Assembly (NCBI RefSeq): GCF_019063845.1
Contig: NZ_CP077683.1
Span: forward strand, 62,001 to 126,000
Reading direction: 5' to 3'
Origin: Geomonas subterranea
GTDB taxonomy: Bacteria; Desulfobacterota; Desulfuromonadia; Geobacterales; Geobacteraceae
DNA: 64,000 bases
A program made the translations under genes and the position numbers. The notes under the pieces were generated by a model. The model saw only the letters and a program-made list of their open reading frames with translations. It was not told where the DNA came from and did no database searches. This document shows, piece by piece, positions 55,772-64,000 of the stretch; position 1 is the stretch's first letter; every line of letters starts with the position of its first letter.

Positions 55772-56868
55772 CCCTGCGCATCCAGAACGCCTGCGGCCAT
55801 GGGGGCACGCGGCTCAGGCACATCCTGGTCTGCGCCGAGCATGAGCTGCGCCCTCCGGTCCCCCTGTGGCTGCGCCTTTTGGCGGTGTCGGCGCTGGTCC
55901 TGGTCGCCTTTTGCGTGAGCCGCTTCAAGATGCCCGGCGCGCCGGTATCAAAGCGCACCATCATGGACGTGAGCCGGCTGGAGCTGCAGGCACCTCCGGA
56001 CAAGCCCAGAAAGGCTGCGCCCGTCGAGAAACCGGTGCACGTGGAGCCCCCGCGCATCGTGTACGCCCTCGACGCCAAGCCGCCGGCCTACCGCCCCCCG
56101 GAGCGCCCCGGTGACGCGGTGAAGCAAAAGAGAGCGCCGCTCAGGCACGAGGTCGACTACAAAGCGGAACTGCAGCGCCCGGCCATCGCCCGCGACCTCG
56201 GCTACCAGAGCGGGTCCGAGGTCCCTCTGTACCCGGCGGTCGCCCGCGAACGAAAGGGTGCGGAAGGTTTCGACGCCGCCGCGAGCGACGCCCCGGCCAG
56301 GCTTCCGGCGACCCGGCTTCGGAAGGAGGCGGGGAGCGCCGAGGTGGGGGCGCGCCCCACGCCGAAGAGCACCTACATCTACCGGGTGCGGGGCGGTCCG
56401 GGAAATCCGGTCGCTGCCGCCGACCAGCCGGTCGCGCTGCCCCAGCGCCCGACCCGCGCCGTCGAGGTGGGGGGGAGTGCGGCGCCCCCGCGGGTCGCGG
56501 CGGTGAGGAGCGCGCCGGAGGTGACCATCGAGGAGCCCAGGGGGGCGCCGGTCGCGTCGCCCAAACAGCGCAGCAAGAGCCCGAGCGGCGGTGGTGCGGG
56601 GGGGTCCGAGGTGGCGCTCGCGCGCGGTGTGTCCCTCATGAGCCTCAAGATCTGCGACAGCGCGCTGCAGCAGGAGGAAGCGATCAAGGCGGTTTTGAGC
56701 GTGGTGGGGTCGCGCTCAAGCTGCACCAGTGACAAAGGTGAGTTCCAGTTCAAAGGGACCAAACGAGTGTCGTCCTTCAACCTCATCATCTTCCCGTCCG
56801 GGGGACGAGAGCCATCCCAGCGATGCGAGGAGTTGGATCATGCCTACGACTGCCTTAAGAAGAACTGA
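55768..56868 (+). CDS. TonB/TolA-like energy transducer (divergent)
   Basis: 366 residues. A cytoplasmic N-terminus of about 35 residues and one transmembrane helix (VPLWLRLLAVSALVLVAFCVSRF) are followed by a long Pro/Arg/Ala-rich periplasmic stretch (about 60-280) and a small C-terminal domain with four Cys (CDSALQQEEAIKAVL, SSCTSDKGEFQF, RCEELDHAYDCLKKN). The architecture is that of TonB or TolA, but the C-terminal domain is not recognisably either. Position directly after ExbB- and ExbD-like genes, with overlap, supports an energy-transducer role (inference). It overlaps the next gene by 29 bases. Confidence 0.65.
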   Translation: MTLRIQNACGHGGTRLRHILVCAEHELRPPVPLWLRLLAVSALVLVAFCVSRFKMPGAPVSKRTIMDVSRLELQAPPDKPRKAAPVEKPVHVEPPRIVYALDAKPPAYRPPERPGDAVKQKRAPLRHEVDYKAELQRPAIARDLGYQSGSEVPLYPAVARERKGAEGFDAAASDAPARLPATRLRKEAGSAEVGARPTPKSTYIYRVRGGPGNPVAAADQPVALPQRPTRAVEVGGSAAPPRVAAVRSAPEVTIEEPRGAPVASPKQRSKSPSGGGAGGSEVALARGVSLMSLKICDSALQQEEAIKAVLSVVGSRSSCTSDKGEFQFKGTKRVSSFNLIIFPSGGREPSQRCEELDHAYDCLKKN

Positions 56869-58816
56869 CGCCAGACGGATCATCGCATTCATCTTCTGCT
56901 GCCTGCTGTGCCTGGTGCTGGCGGCCGCCCCCTGCTGGGGCGCTCCCAGGAAAAAGGGGGGACATGCCGCGCCGGCCAAGAAGGAGCACAAGACGGCGGC
57001 CGTTCAGGCACAGGCCGTCCCCCAGATCAAGGAGTGGGGGCCGTACCTCGACGTCGCCTACGAGCTCACCTACTGGGACAAGAACGAGATCAAGGAGTGG
57101 CGCGAAAAGCGCGACCAGGAGATCGGCGAACCCCTCGCCTCCTACATCGCCACCTGGAACGGCAAGCTCATGTCGGGGCAGAAAGGGGAGCAGCCGCAGC
57201 TTTTCCGCGACCGCGACTACCTGAGGCTCGCCATCGCCCAGACCGTCGACTACCTGCAAAGCGACGCACCGGAGAGCCTCGCCGCCGCGGCCAAGACCAT
57301 GGAGAGCCTGAAGGGCAAGGCCTCCATGCCCGAAATCGCGTACTGGTCCGGCATGGTGAAGGCGCTGCAGGCCCTGGAGCGCGATGACGCCGAGGATTTC
57401 GTCACCCAGGTCTACGGCATCTGGAACGGCTCCATCCTCTACATCGAGAAGAACGAGATCGCCACCGGCGCGACCAGCGGTTCCGTCCCGACCAACACCC
57501 CCTTCTACTACCGCAACCTCATCAACCTGGTGGTGAACCGCGCCATCATCGCGAGAAAGCTCGACGGCCTGAACGCGCTGGGCCCCCTGTTCGTCATGAT
57601 GAACGACAGGAACCTCGGGGAGAAGGACAGCGAGGGGAAGTACACGAAGACGCTGGTGCAGCGGATCGTGGACGGGCTGAACGCGCCCGATTCAGACCGC
57701 TACCGGCTCAACTTCACCGTCGCGGCCATCGAGTCCAAGCGCCTGCAGCAGGTGGCGAGCGCCAAGCTCGACGCCGAGGGGATGACCGAGGGGGTGCAAA
57801 AGACCTACGAGCGGGCGCGGACCTACAACGACCTCTGTTTCAAGTGGGCGGCAGGGCCCCGCTCGAGCGGCGTCGTCATGGCGGCGGTGGACTACCTGGA
57901 CATGACCAGCTTCGCGATACCGCGCCTGGCCGACAACGAGAACGCCGCCTCCTACAAGTTCTTCTCCACCCTGCCGGACCAGGAGGGGCGTACCGCGCTC
58001 CTGAAGTCGATGGCGATCTTCAACGATATCGCCCCCTATTCCGCGGGAGGATGGGAGCGCGCCGGTTACCAGAGCCGGGAGCTGTATCTCAAGTCGTCGC
58101 ACCGGCTCTGGCGGGCCATCATGGAACTGGCGCTTTGGACCGGCGACTATTACCTGGTGAAGCTGAACACGACCCAGGACTCGCAGAATATCCAGAGCTA
58201 CGCCACCTCGATGCAGATGGCGCTCAACTCGTACCTGAACTTCCTCACCGCCCAGCAGGGGAGGGGATTCAACGACGTGATACCTGATTCCGCCTATTTC
58301 GGGGCCTTCGAAGCGAGCGACAAGGTTTCCTACGCCTACCGCAAGGTGAGCGAGTTCAGTACCGACAATGGCGCCTACAACCTGTGGTTCACGCACCGCC
58401 TGCTCTCGGCCGAGCTGTTCCCGCTCTCGTTGCGCGAGGTGCGTCAGACCTCCGCCACCCTCAAGAAGGACGGGCGCTACAACCTGTACCTCGACTACTA
58501 CCTGCCGCTGGCGAGCCGGATCAAGCAGTCCCCCGCCATCAAGAAGTGGGTGGGCGCGCAGCGTCCGGAGACGGCGACGGCGAGCCTTGCCTACATCACC
58601 GCGGTGGACAAGCTCTTCGCCGGCACCGCGACCGCTGATGCCCCCTCGGACACCCAGTTGATCGCCTCGTTCCAGAGCATGCGCGAGGAGATGCAGAGAA
58701 ACCCGGACCACCCGACCCACAACCTTTTGAAGCTCTTCTACCTCGAAGAGATCCAGAAGAGTTCCAACTTCACCAAGCTGGTCAAGGAGCCCAACCGGCT
58801 GGACCGGCCGTTCTGA
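56840..58816 (+). CDS. Large secreted protein of unknown family
   Basis: 658 residues from the ATG at 56840, preceded by GAGGAG; the frame is open further upstream. A signal peptide with an N-terminal hydrophobic helix (IIAFIFCCLLCLVLAAAPCWG) is followed by a basic linker and a long, mainly helical globular region (VQRIVDGLNAPDSDRYRLNFTVAAIE, YYLVKLNTTQDSQNIQSYATSMQMALNSYLNFL, YNLYLDYYLPLASRIKQSPAIKKWVGAQ). The Cys in CCLLC could be a lipidation site, but no clear lipobox is seen. I do not recognise the family. Last gene of the operon before the adhesin, so a role in adhesin display or cell-envelope passage is possible. Confidence 0.8.
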   Translation: MPTTALRRTDARRIIAFIFCCLLCLVLAAAPCWGAPRKKGGHAAPAKKEHKTAAVQAQAVPQIKEWGPYLDVAYELTYWDKNEIKEWREKRDQEIGEPLASYIATWNGKLMSGQKGEQPQLFRDRDYLRLAIAQTVDYLQSDAPESLAAAAKTMESLKGKASMPEIAYWSGMVKALQALERDDAEDFVTQVYGIWNGSILYIEKNEIATGATSGSVPTNTPFYYRNLINLVVNRAIIARKLDGLNALGPLFVMMNDRNLGEKDSEGKYTKTLVQRIVDGLNAPDSDRYRLNFTVAAIESKRLQQVASAKLDAEGMTEGVQKTYERARTYNDLCFKWAAGPRSSGVVMAAVDYLDMTSFAIPRLADNENAASYKFFSTLPDQEGRTALLKSMAIFNDIAPYSAGGWERAGYQSRELYLKSSHRLWRAIMELALWTGDYYLVKLNTTQDSQNIQSYATSMQMALNSYLNFLTAQQGRGFNDVIPDSAYFGAFEASDKVSYAYRKVSEFSTDNGAYNLWFTHRLLSAELFPLSLREVRQTSATLKKDGRYNLYLDYYLPLASRIKQSPAIKKWVGAQRPETATASLAYITAVDKLFAGTATADAPSDTQLIASFQSMREEMQRNPDHPTHNLLKLFYLEEIQKSSNFTKLVKEPNRLDRPF

Positions 58817-58986
58817 GTTCGCGACAGCCCCCCTTCCCTTGACGGGAGGGGGATGGGGGCGGGTGAAGCCGCAAGCAACTGAAATGATCCCGCACGTGAG
58901 GGGAGCGACAGCCGCCCGCGTTTGAACCAGCGTTCCCCCCTTTGCGAAGGGGGGACAGGGGGGATTTGCCTTGGCCCCTCAGTCAT

Positions 58987-59020
58987 AAAAAAAGCCCTCC
59001 GGGTTACGGAGGGCTTTTTT
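58987..59020. terminator. Bidirectional terminator before the adhesin gene
   Basis: AAAAAAGCCCTCCG and CGGAGGGCTTTTTT pair around GGTTA, with A and T runs on both sides. It ends the OmpA/ExbBD operon and isolates the adhesin transcript. Confidence 0.92.
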
Positions 59021-59109
59021 CGTAGGATGAGAGGAAGCCGTACTGGCAGACAAATTTTATTGCCATGACAGCAGATGTGTGACAGTGACTGAAGAAATAT
59101 GAGATGGGT

Positions 59110-59156
59110 GTAATCCGGATTACTATGTCTATCTAGTACCAAGGTACAATAGACAT
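59110..59156. promoter_or_regulatory. Palindromes in the adhesin upstream region
   Basis: GTAATCCGGATTAC (59110-59123) is a perfect 14-base palindrome. ATGTCTAT and ATAGACAT (59125-59132, 59149-59156) enclose a second inverted repeat GTACC-AA-GGTAC (59136-59147). These are candidate operators or a leader hairpin about 85 to 130 bases before the adhesin start. Confidence 0.55.
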
Positions 59157-59240
59157 GATTGTGCCTCAGAGATATCTTTACCATAACCAAATTTAGGCAG
59201 CTCCCTTCACGTCTCACTATCAAATAAACGGAGAATGGTC

Positions 59241-62200
59241 ATGGCACAGAACAATCAAGCAGCAGCGGCGGGCGCCGGGAACCAGGTAGTCGGCAAGGTT
59301 GTGATTCTGTATGGAACGGTGAAAGCGGTGTCCCCGGATGGCGCCGTCCGTCTGCTCATGCCGAACAGCCCGATCTACGCGAACGATCACATCGTCACCG
59401 AGAGCGACGGCAGCGTGTCGATCGTCTTTGACGGAGCCCAGGGGAACCAGTTGGATCTGGGCCGGATGATGAACGTCGCCATCGACCATGACGTTTACGG
59501 CACCGTCATGTCGGGGGATACAACCGATACCGTAGCGGAGGTGGAGCAGATTCAGCAGGCTCTCGCCACCGGTGATCAGCCCATCGAACTGGAAGCCCCG
59601 GCAGCGGGCGGTCCCGCCGATGCGGGCGGCACCCATCCGGTCTTCATCGTCACCCCGACCGGCGAGGAAGTGCTGCCGACGGGTGGGGTAACCACCACAG
59701 GTGTGACCTTCGGGACGACAGGTGCAATCGAGGGGGCTGTTACAGTAGCTACTACCTCACCAGTTCCCCCCGCAGGGCCTGGCGTAGGTTCAGATCACGG
59801 TTCTGTCACGGAAGATAGCTCAAATCCGACTCTTTCTACGACAGGAACACTAACGGTTGCAGATACCTTTGGCAACCAATACAGCATCAACACAGCTGTT
59901 GCACCTGTTGCAAGTGAGGGTGCACTTGGGAGCATCTCGATTGATAGTGCGGGGCACTGGACTTACAGTGTGAACAATGCCGCCGTTCAGTACCTTGGCG
60001 CTGGCGAGCCCAAAATAGAGACCTTCACCGTACAAGCCGCCGACGGCACCAGCCATGAAATAGTGATCACGATAACTGGAACCAACGACGTGCCTGTGAT
60101 CGACGCGGAGCACTCGATCGCGACGGGGAGTGTGTCCGAAGGTGACCCCGCACACGGCACAGGAATGGCGGCAAGTGGCGTGGTCAGCTTTACTGACGTA
60201 GACCAGGGCGATCTGCACACGCTGACGGTCACGACAGGCCCGGCTCATGGCGTAGCTACCGTCGATGCCGACGGGACGTGGCACTACACGGTTACCGACA
60301 GCGGGGTCGTGGATGCGCTTCCGGAGGGTCAGGTCCTCACTGACTCCTTCATGGTGCAGGTCGCTGACAACCATGGCGGTACGGCGACGCAGCTGGTGAC
60401 GCTGCAGATCACCGGTACCAACGACGCTCCTGTGATCGACGTAGTGAAGACGGTTGCCACCGGCTCGGTCTCCGAGGGTGATGATGGTTCTCTGAGGACG
60501 ACGAGCGGTGTGGTCAGCTTCACTGACGTTGACCAGGGCGATCTGCACACGCTGACGGTGACGACAGGCCCGGCTCATGGCGTAGCTACCGTCGATGCCG
60601 ACGGGACGTGGCACTACACGGTTACCGACAGCGGGGTCGTGGATGCGCTTCCGGAGGGTCAGGTCCTCACTGACTCCTTCATGGTGCAGGTCGCTGACAA
60701 CCATGGCGGTACGGCGACGCAGCTGGTGACGCTGCAGATCACCGGTACCAACGACGCTCCTGTGATCGACGTAGTGAAGACGGTTGCCACCGGCTCGGTC
60801 TCCGAGGGTGATGATGGTTCTCTGAGGACGACGAGCGGTGTGGTCAGCTTCACTGACGTTGACCAGGGCGATCTGCACACGCTGACGGTGACGACAGGCC
60901 CGGCTCATGGCGTAGCTACCGTCGATGCCGACGGGACGTGGCACTACACGGTTACCGACAGCGGGGTCGTGGATGCGCTTCCGGAGGGTCAGGTCCTCAC
61001 TGACTCCTTCATGGTGCAGGTCGCTGACAACCATGGCGGTACGGCGACGCAGCTGGTGACGCTGCAGATCACCGGTACCAACGACGCTCCTGTGATCGAC
61101 GTAGTGAAGACGGTTGCCACCGGCTCGGTCTCCGAGGGTGATGATGGTTCTCTGAGGACGACGAGCGGTGTGGTCAGCTTCACTGACGTTGACCAGGGCG
61201 ATCTGCACACGCTGACGGTGACGACAGGCCCGGCTCATGGCGTAGCTACCGTCGATGCCGACGGGACGTGGCACTACACGGTTACCGACAGCGGGGTCGT
61301 GGATGCGCTTCCGGAGGGTCAGGTCCTCACTGACTCCTTCATGGTGCAGGTCGCTGACAACCATGGCGGTACGGCGACGCAGCTGGTGACGCTGCAGATC
61401 ACCGGTACCAACGACGCTCCTGTGATCGACGTAGTGAAGACGGTTGCCACCGGCTCGGTCTCCGAGGGTGATGATGGTTCCCTGAGGACGACGAGCGGTG
61501 TGGTCAGCTTCACTGACGTTGACCAGGGCGATCTGCACACGCTGACGGTGACGACAGGCCCGGCTCATGGCGTAGCTACCGTCGATGCCGACGGGACGTG
61601 GCACTACACGGTTACCGACAGCGGGGTCGTGGATGCGCTTCCGGAGGGTCAGGTCCTCACTGACTCCTTCATGGTGCAGGTCGCTGACAACCATGGCGGT
61701 ACGGCGACGCAGCTGGTGACGCTGCAGATCACCGGTACCAACGACGCTCCTGTGATCGACGTAGTGAAGACGGTTGCCACCGGCTCGGTCTCCGAGGGTG
61801 ATGATGGTTCCCTGAGGACGACGAGCGGTGTGGTCAGCTTCACTGACGTTGACCAGGGCGATCTGCACACGCTGACGGTGACGACAGGCCCGGCTCATGG
61901 CGTAGCTACCGTCGATGCCGACGGGACGTGGCACTACACGGTTACCGACAGCGGGGTCGTGGATGCGCTTCCGGAGGGTCAGGTCCTCACTGACTCCTTC
62001 ATGGTGCAGGTCGCTGACAACCATGGCGGTACGGCGACGCAGCTGGTGACGCTGCAGATCACCGGTACCAACGACGCTCCTGTGATCGACGTAGTGAAGA
62101 CGGTTGCCACCGGCTCGGTCTCCGAGGGTGATGATGGTTCCCTGAGGACGACGAGCGGTGTGGTCAGCTTCACTGACGTTGACCAGGGCGATCTGCACAC

Positions 62201-64000
62201 GCTGACGGTGACGACAGGCCCGGCTCATGGCGTAGCTACCGTCGATGCCGACGGGACGTGGCACTACACGGTTACCGACAGCGGGGTCGTGGATGCGCTT
62301 CCGGAGGGTCAGGTCCTCACTGACTCCTTCATGGTGCAGGTCGCTGACAACCATGGCGGTACGGCGACGCAGCTGGTGACGCTGCAGATCACCGGTACCA
62401 ACGACGCTCCTGTGATCGACGTAGTGAAGACGGTTGCCACCGGCTCGGTCTCCGAGGGTGATGATGGTTCCCTGAGGACGACGAGCGGTGTGGTCAGCTT
62501 CACTGACGTTGACCAGGGCGATCTGCACACGCTGACGGTGACGACAGGCCCGGCTCATGGCGTAGCTACCGTCGATGCCGACGGGACGTGGCACTACACG
62601 GTTACCGACAGCGGGGTCGTGGATGCGCTTCCGGAGGGTCAGGTCCTCACTGACTCCTTCATGGTGCAGGTCGCTGACAACCATGGCGGTACGGCGACGC
62701 AGCTGGTGACGCTGCAGATCACCGGTACCAACGACGCTCCTGTGATCGACGTAGTGAAGACGGTTGCCACCGGCTCGGTCTCCGAGGGTGATGATGGTTC
62801 TCTGAGGACGACGAGCGGTGTGGTCAGCTTCACTGACGTTGACCAGGGCGATCTGCACACGCTGACGGTGACGACAGGCCCGGCTCATGGCGTAGCTACC
62901 GTCGATGCCGACGGGACGTGGCACTACACGGTTACCGACAGCGGGGTCGTGGATGCGCTTCCGGAGGGTCAGGTCCTCACTGACTCCTTCATGGTGCAGG
63001 TCGCTGACAACCATGGCGGTACGGCGACGCAGCTGGTGACGCTGCAGATCACCGGTACCAACGACGCTCCTGTGATCGACGTAGTGAAGACGGTTGCCAC
63101 CGGCTCGGTCTCCGAGGGTGATGATGGTTCTCTGAGGACGACGAGCGGTGTGGTCAGCTTCACTGACGTTGACCAGGGCGATCTGCACACGCTGACGGTG
63201 ACGACAGGCCCGGCTCATGGCGTAGCTACCGTCGATGCCGACGGGACGTGGCACTACACGGTTACCGACAGCGGGGTCGTGGATGCGCTTCCGGAGGGTC
63301 AGGTCCTCACTGACTCCTTCATGGTGCAGGTCGCTGACAACCATGGCGGTACGGCGACGCAGCTGGTGACGCTGCAGATCACCGGTACCAACGACGCTCC
63401 TGTGATCGACGTAGTGAAGACGGTTGCCACCGGCTCGGTCTCCGAGGGTGATGATGGTTCTCTGAGGACGACGAGCGGTGTGGTCAGCTTCACTGACGTT
63501 GACCAGGGCGATCTGCACACGCTGACGGTGACGACAGGCCCGGCTCATGGCGTAGCTACCGTCGATGCCGACGGGACGTGGCACTACACGGTTACCGACA
63601 GCGGGGTCGTGGATGCGCTTCCGGAGGGTCAGGTCCTCACTGACTCCTTCATGGTGCAGGTCGCTGACAACCATGGCGGTACGGCGACGCAGCTGGTGAC
63701 GCTGCAGATCACCGGTACCAACGACGCTCCTGTGATCGACGTAGTGAAGACGGTTGCCACCGGCTCGGTCTCCGAGGGTGATGATGGTTCCCTGAGGACG
63801 ACGAGCGGTGTGGTCAGCTTCACTGACGTTGACCAGGGCGATCTGCACACGCTGACGGTGACGACAGGCCCGGCTCATGGCGTAGCTACCGTCGATGCCG
63901 ACGGGACGTGGCACTACACGGTTACCGACAGCGGGGTCGTGGATGCGCTTCCGGAGGGTCAGGTCCTCACTGACTCCTTCATGGTGCAGGTCGCTGACAA
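59241..64000 (+). CDS. Giant LapA-type adhesin (N-terminal part; runs off window)
   Basis: The frame from the ATG at 59241 stays open to the window end (1,586 codons). Residues 15-100 form a retention module (VVGKVVILYGTVKAVSPDGAVRLLMPNSPIYANDHIVTESDGSVSIVFDGAQGNQLDLGR) like that of LapA, which plugs the TolC-like pore. PAAG at residues 120-123 (59598-59609) is a candidate LapG cleavage site. A linker and a single divergent VCBS unit (about 190-292) follow, then near-identical 110-residue VCBS repeats. There is no N-terminal signal peptide, as expected for type I export with a C-terminal signal outside the window. GGAG precedes the ATG. Confidence 0.92.
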   Translation, partial: MAQNNQAAAAGAGNQVVGKVVILYGTVKAVSPDGAVRLLMPNSPIYANDHIVTESDGSVSIVFDGAQGNQLDLGRMMNVAIDHDVYGTVMSGDTTDTVAEVEQIQQALATGDQPIELEAPAAGGPADAGGTHPVFIVTPTGEEVLPTGGVTTTGVTFGTTGAIEGAVTVATTSPVPPAGPGVGSDHGSVTEDSSNPTLSTTGTLTVADTFGNQYSINTAVAPVASEGALGSISIDSAGHWTYSVNNAAVQYLGAGEPKIETFTVQAADGTSHEIVITITGTNDVPVIDAEHSIATGSVSEGDPAHGTGMAASGVVSFTDVDQGDLHTLTVTTGPAHGVATVDADGTWHYTVTDSGVVDALPEGQVLTDSFMVQVADNHGGTATQLVTLQITGTNDAPVIDVVKTVATGSVSEGDDGSLRTTSGVVSFTDVDQGDLHTLTVTTGPAHGVATVDADGTWHYTVTDSGVVDALPEGQVLTDSFMVQVADNHGGTATQLVTLQITGTNDAPVIDVVKTVATGSVSEGDDGSLRTTSGVVSFTDVDQGDLHTLTVTTGPAHGVATVDADGTWHYTVTDSGVVDALPEGQVLTDSFMVQVADNHGGTATQLVTLQITGTNDAPVIDVVKTVATGSVSEGDDGSLRTTSGVVSFTDVDQGDLHTLTVTTGPAHGVATVDADGTWHYTVTDSGVVDALPEGQVLTDSFMVQVADNHGGTATQLVTLQITGTNDAPVIDVVKTVATGSVSEGDDGSLRTTSGVVSFTDVDQGDLHTLTVTTGPAHGVATVDADGTWHYTVTDSGVVDALPEGQVLTDSFMVQVADNHGGTATQLVTLQITGTNDAPVIDVVKTVATGSVSEGDDGSLRTTSGVVSFTDVDQGDLHTLTVTTGPAHGVATVDADGTWHYTVTDSGVVDALPEGQVLTDSFMVQVADNHGGTATQLVTLQITGTNDAPVIDVVKTVATGSVSEGDDGSLRTTSGVVSFTDVDQGDLHTLTVTTGPAHGVATVDADGTWHYTVTDSGVVDALPEGQVLTDSFMVQVADNHGGTATQLVTLQITGTNDAPVIDVVKTVATGSVSEGDDGSLRTTSGVVSFTDVDQGDLHTLTVTTGPAHGVATVDADGTWHYTVTDSGVVDALPEGQVLTDSFMVQVADNHGGTATQLVTLQITGTNDAPVIDVVKTVATGSVSEGDDGSLRTTSGVVSFTDVDQGDLHTLTVTTGPAHGVATVDADGTWHYTVTDSGVVDALPEGQVLTDSFMVQVADNHGGTATQLVTLQITGTNDAPVIDVVKTVATGSVSEGDDGSLRTTSGVVSFTDVDQGDLHTLTVTTGPAHGVATVDADGTWHYTVTDSGVVDALPEGQVLTDSFMVQVADNHGGTATQLVTLQITGTNDAPVIDVVKTVATGSVSEGDDGSLRTTSGVVSFTDVDQGDLHTLTVTTGPAHGVATVDADGTWHYTVTDSGVVDALPEGQVLTDSFMVQVADNHGGTATQLVTLQITGTNDAPVIDVVKTVATGSVSEGDDGSLRTTSGVVSFTDVDQGDLHTLTVTTGPAHGVATVDADGTWHYTVTDSGVVDALPEGQVLTDSFMVQVAD
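60180..64000 (+). repeat. Tandem 330-base VCBS repeats
   Basis: Eleven complete units and part of a twelfth, each exactly 330 bases (110 residues), begin at 60180 and every 330 bases to 63810. The protein unit runs VVSFTDVDQGDLHTLTVTTG to TATQLVTLQITGTNDAPVID and on to SVSEGDDGSLRTTSG. The first unit differs at a few positions. From 60510 onward I see only one variable base, a synonymous T/C at 60491 + 330n. VCBS repeats extend adhesins from the cell surface. Confidence 0.93.

Larger units (their letters stand above)
58817..59240. other. Intergenic region with dispersed repeats and the adhesin leader
   Basis: 58830-58975 carries two GC-rich inverted repeats of the type CCCCCTTCCCTTGACGGGAGGG and CCCCCTTTGCGAAGGGGGG. 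After the terminator the sequence turns AT-rich (59021-59240). It holds the palindromes listed separately and presumably the adhesin promoter, which I could not identify with confidence. Confidence 0.6.

Noticed and set aside
59850-63914. 1,354-residue minus-strand open frame
   Set aside because: It is antisense to the adhesin and stays open only because the 330-base repeat is a multiple of three and happens to lack stops in that frame. It has no start signal and its sequence is not protein-like.

Overview
This is a GC-rich bacterial chromosome segment, most likely from the Geobacterales (Geobacter, Geomonas or Citrifermentans group of the Desulfuromonadota). The guess rests on gene content: many histidine kinases carrying the HEINNPN motif paired with NtrC-type sigma-54 response regulators, a flagellum-free chemotaxis cluster containing a HEAT-repeat protein, an MshEN-receiver protein, and dispersed palindromic repeats. 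No rRNA or marker gene fixes the taxonomy.

Layout. (1) 1-5950 is the right-hand part of an integrated mobilizable element. It carries an IncP/RP4-like DNA-processing module: divergent traK and traJ around a recognisable RP4-type oriT, a full-length TraI relaxase, a TraH frame nested inside traI and interrupted by an amber codon, and a truncated traL. An AlpA-type regulator and a P4-type integrase follow. The element ends at the 3' part of a tRNA-Leu(UAG), the attachment site. (2) 6000-12350 holds two-component and receiver proteins, including a divergent histidine kinase / sigma-54 activator pair. (3) 12400-23425 is a chemotaxis-like operon (cheY-cheY-cheA-cheW-mcp-cheR-HEAT-cheR-cheB). It follows a sigma-54 promoter preceded by three identical-architecture palindromes. 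The first cheR is frameshifted. (4) 23642-29885 carries another sigma-54 activator, a second MCP and a hybrid kinase. (5) 30000-33650 carries MarR/YceI, an NfeD-like membrane protease and small unknowns. (6) 33874-41336 couples a kinase with an amino-acid-binding sensor domain and its sigma-54 activator to a glutamate/aspartate-type ABC transporter. The transporter has its own sigma-54 promoter and inverted-repeat candidate activator sites.

(7) 42642-64000 is a large adhesin locus of the Lap type. It contains a type I secretion ABC protein (LapB), membrane-fusion protein (LapC) and TolC-like outer-membrane protein (LapE), the c-di-GMP receptor LapD, the periplasmic protease LapG, and a giant adhesin. 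The adhesin has an N-terminal retention module, a PAAG candidate LapG site and at least twelve 110-residue VCBS-type repeats that run off the window. Between secretion genes and adhesin lies an operon encoding an OmpA/AMIN outer-membrane protein, a secreted helical protein, ExbB-like and ExbD-like proteins, a TonB/TolA-like protein and a 658-residue secreted protein of unknown family. This proton-channel/energy-transducer module embedded in an adhesin locus is the part of the window most likely to be undescribed.

All function calls are by reading motifs and comparing with remembered family sequences; no search was run.
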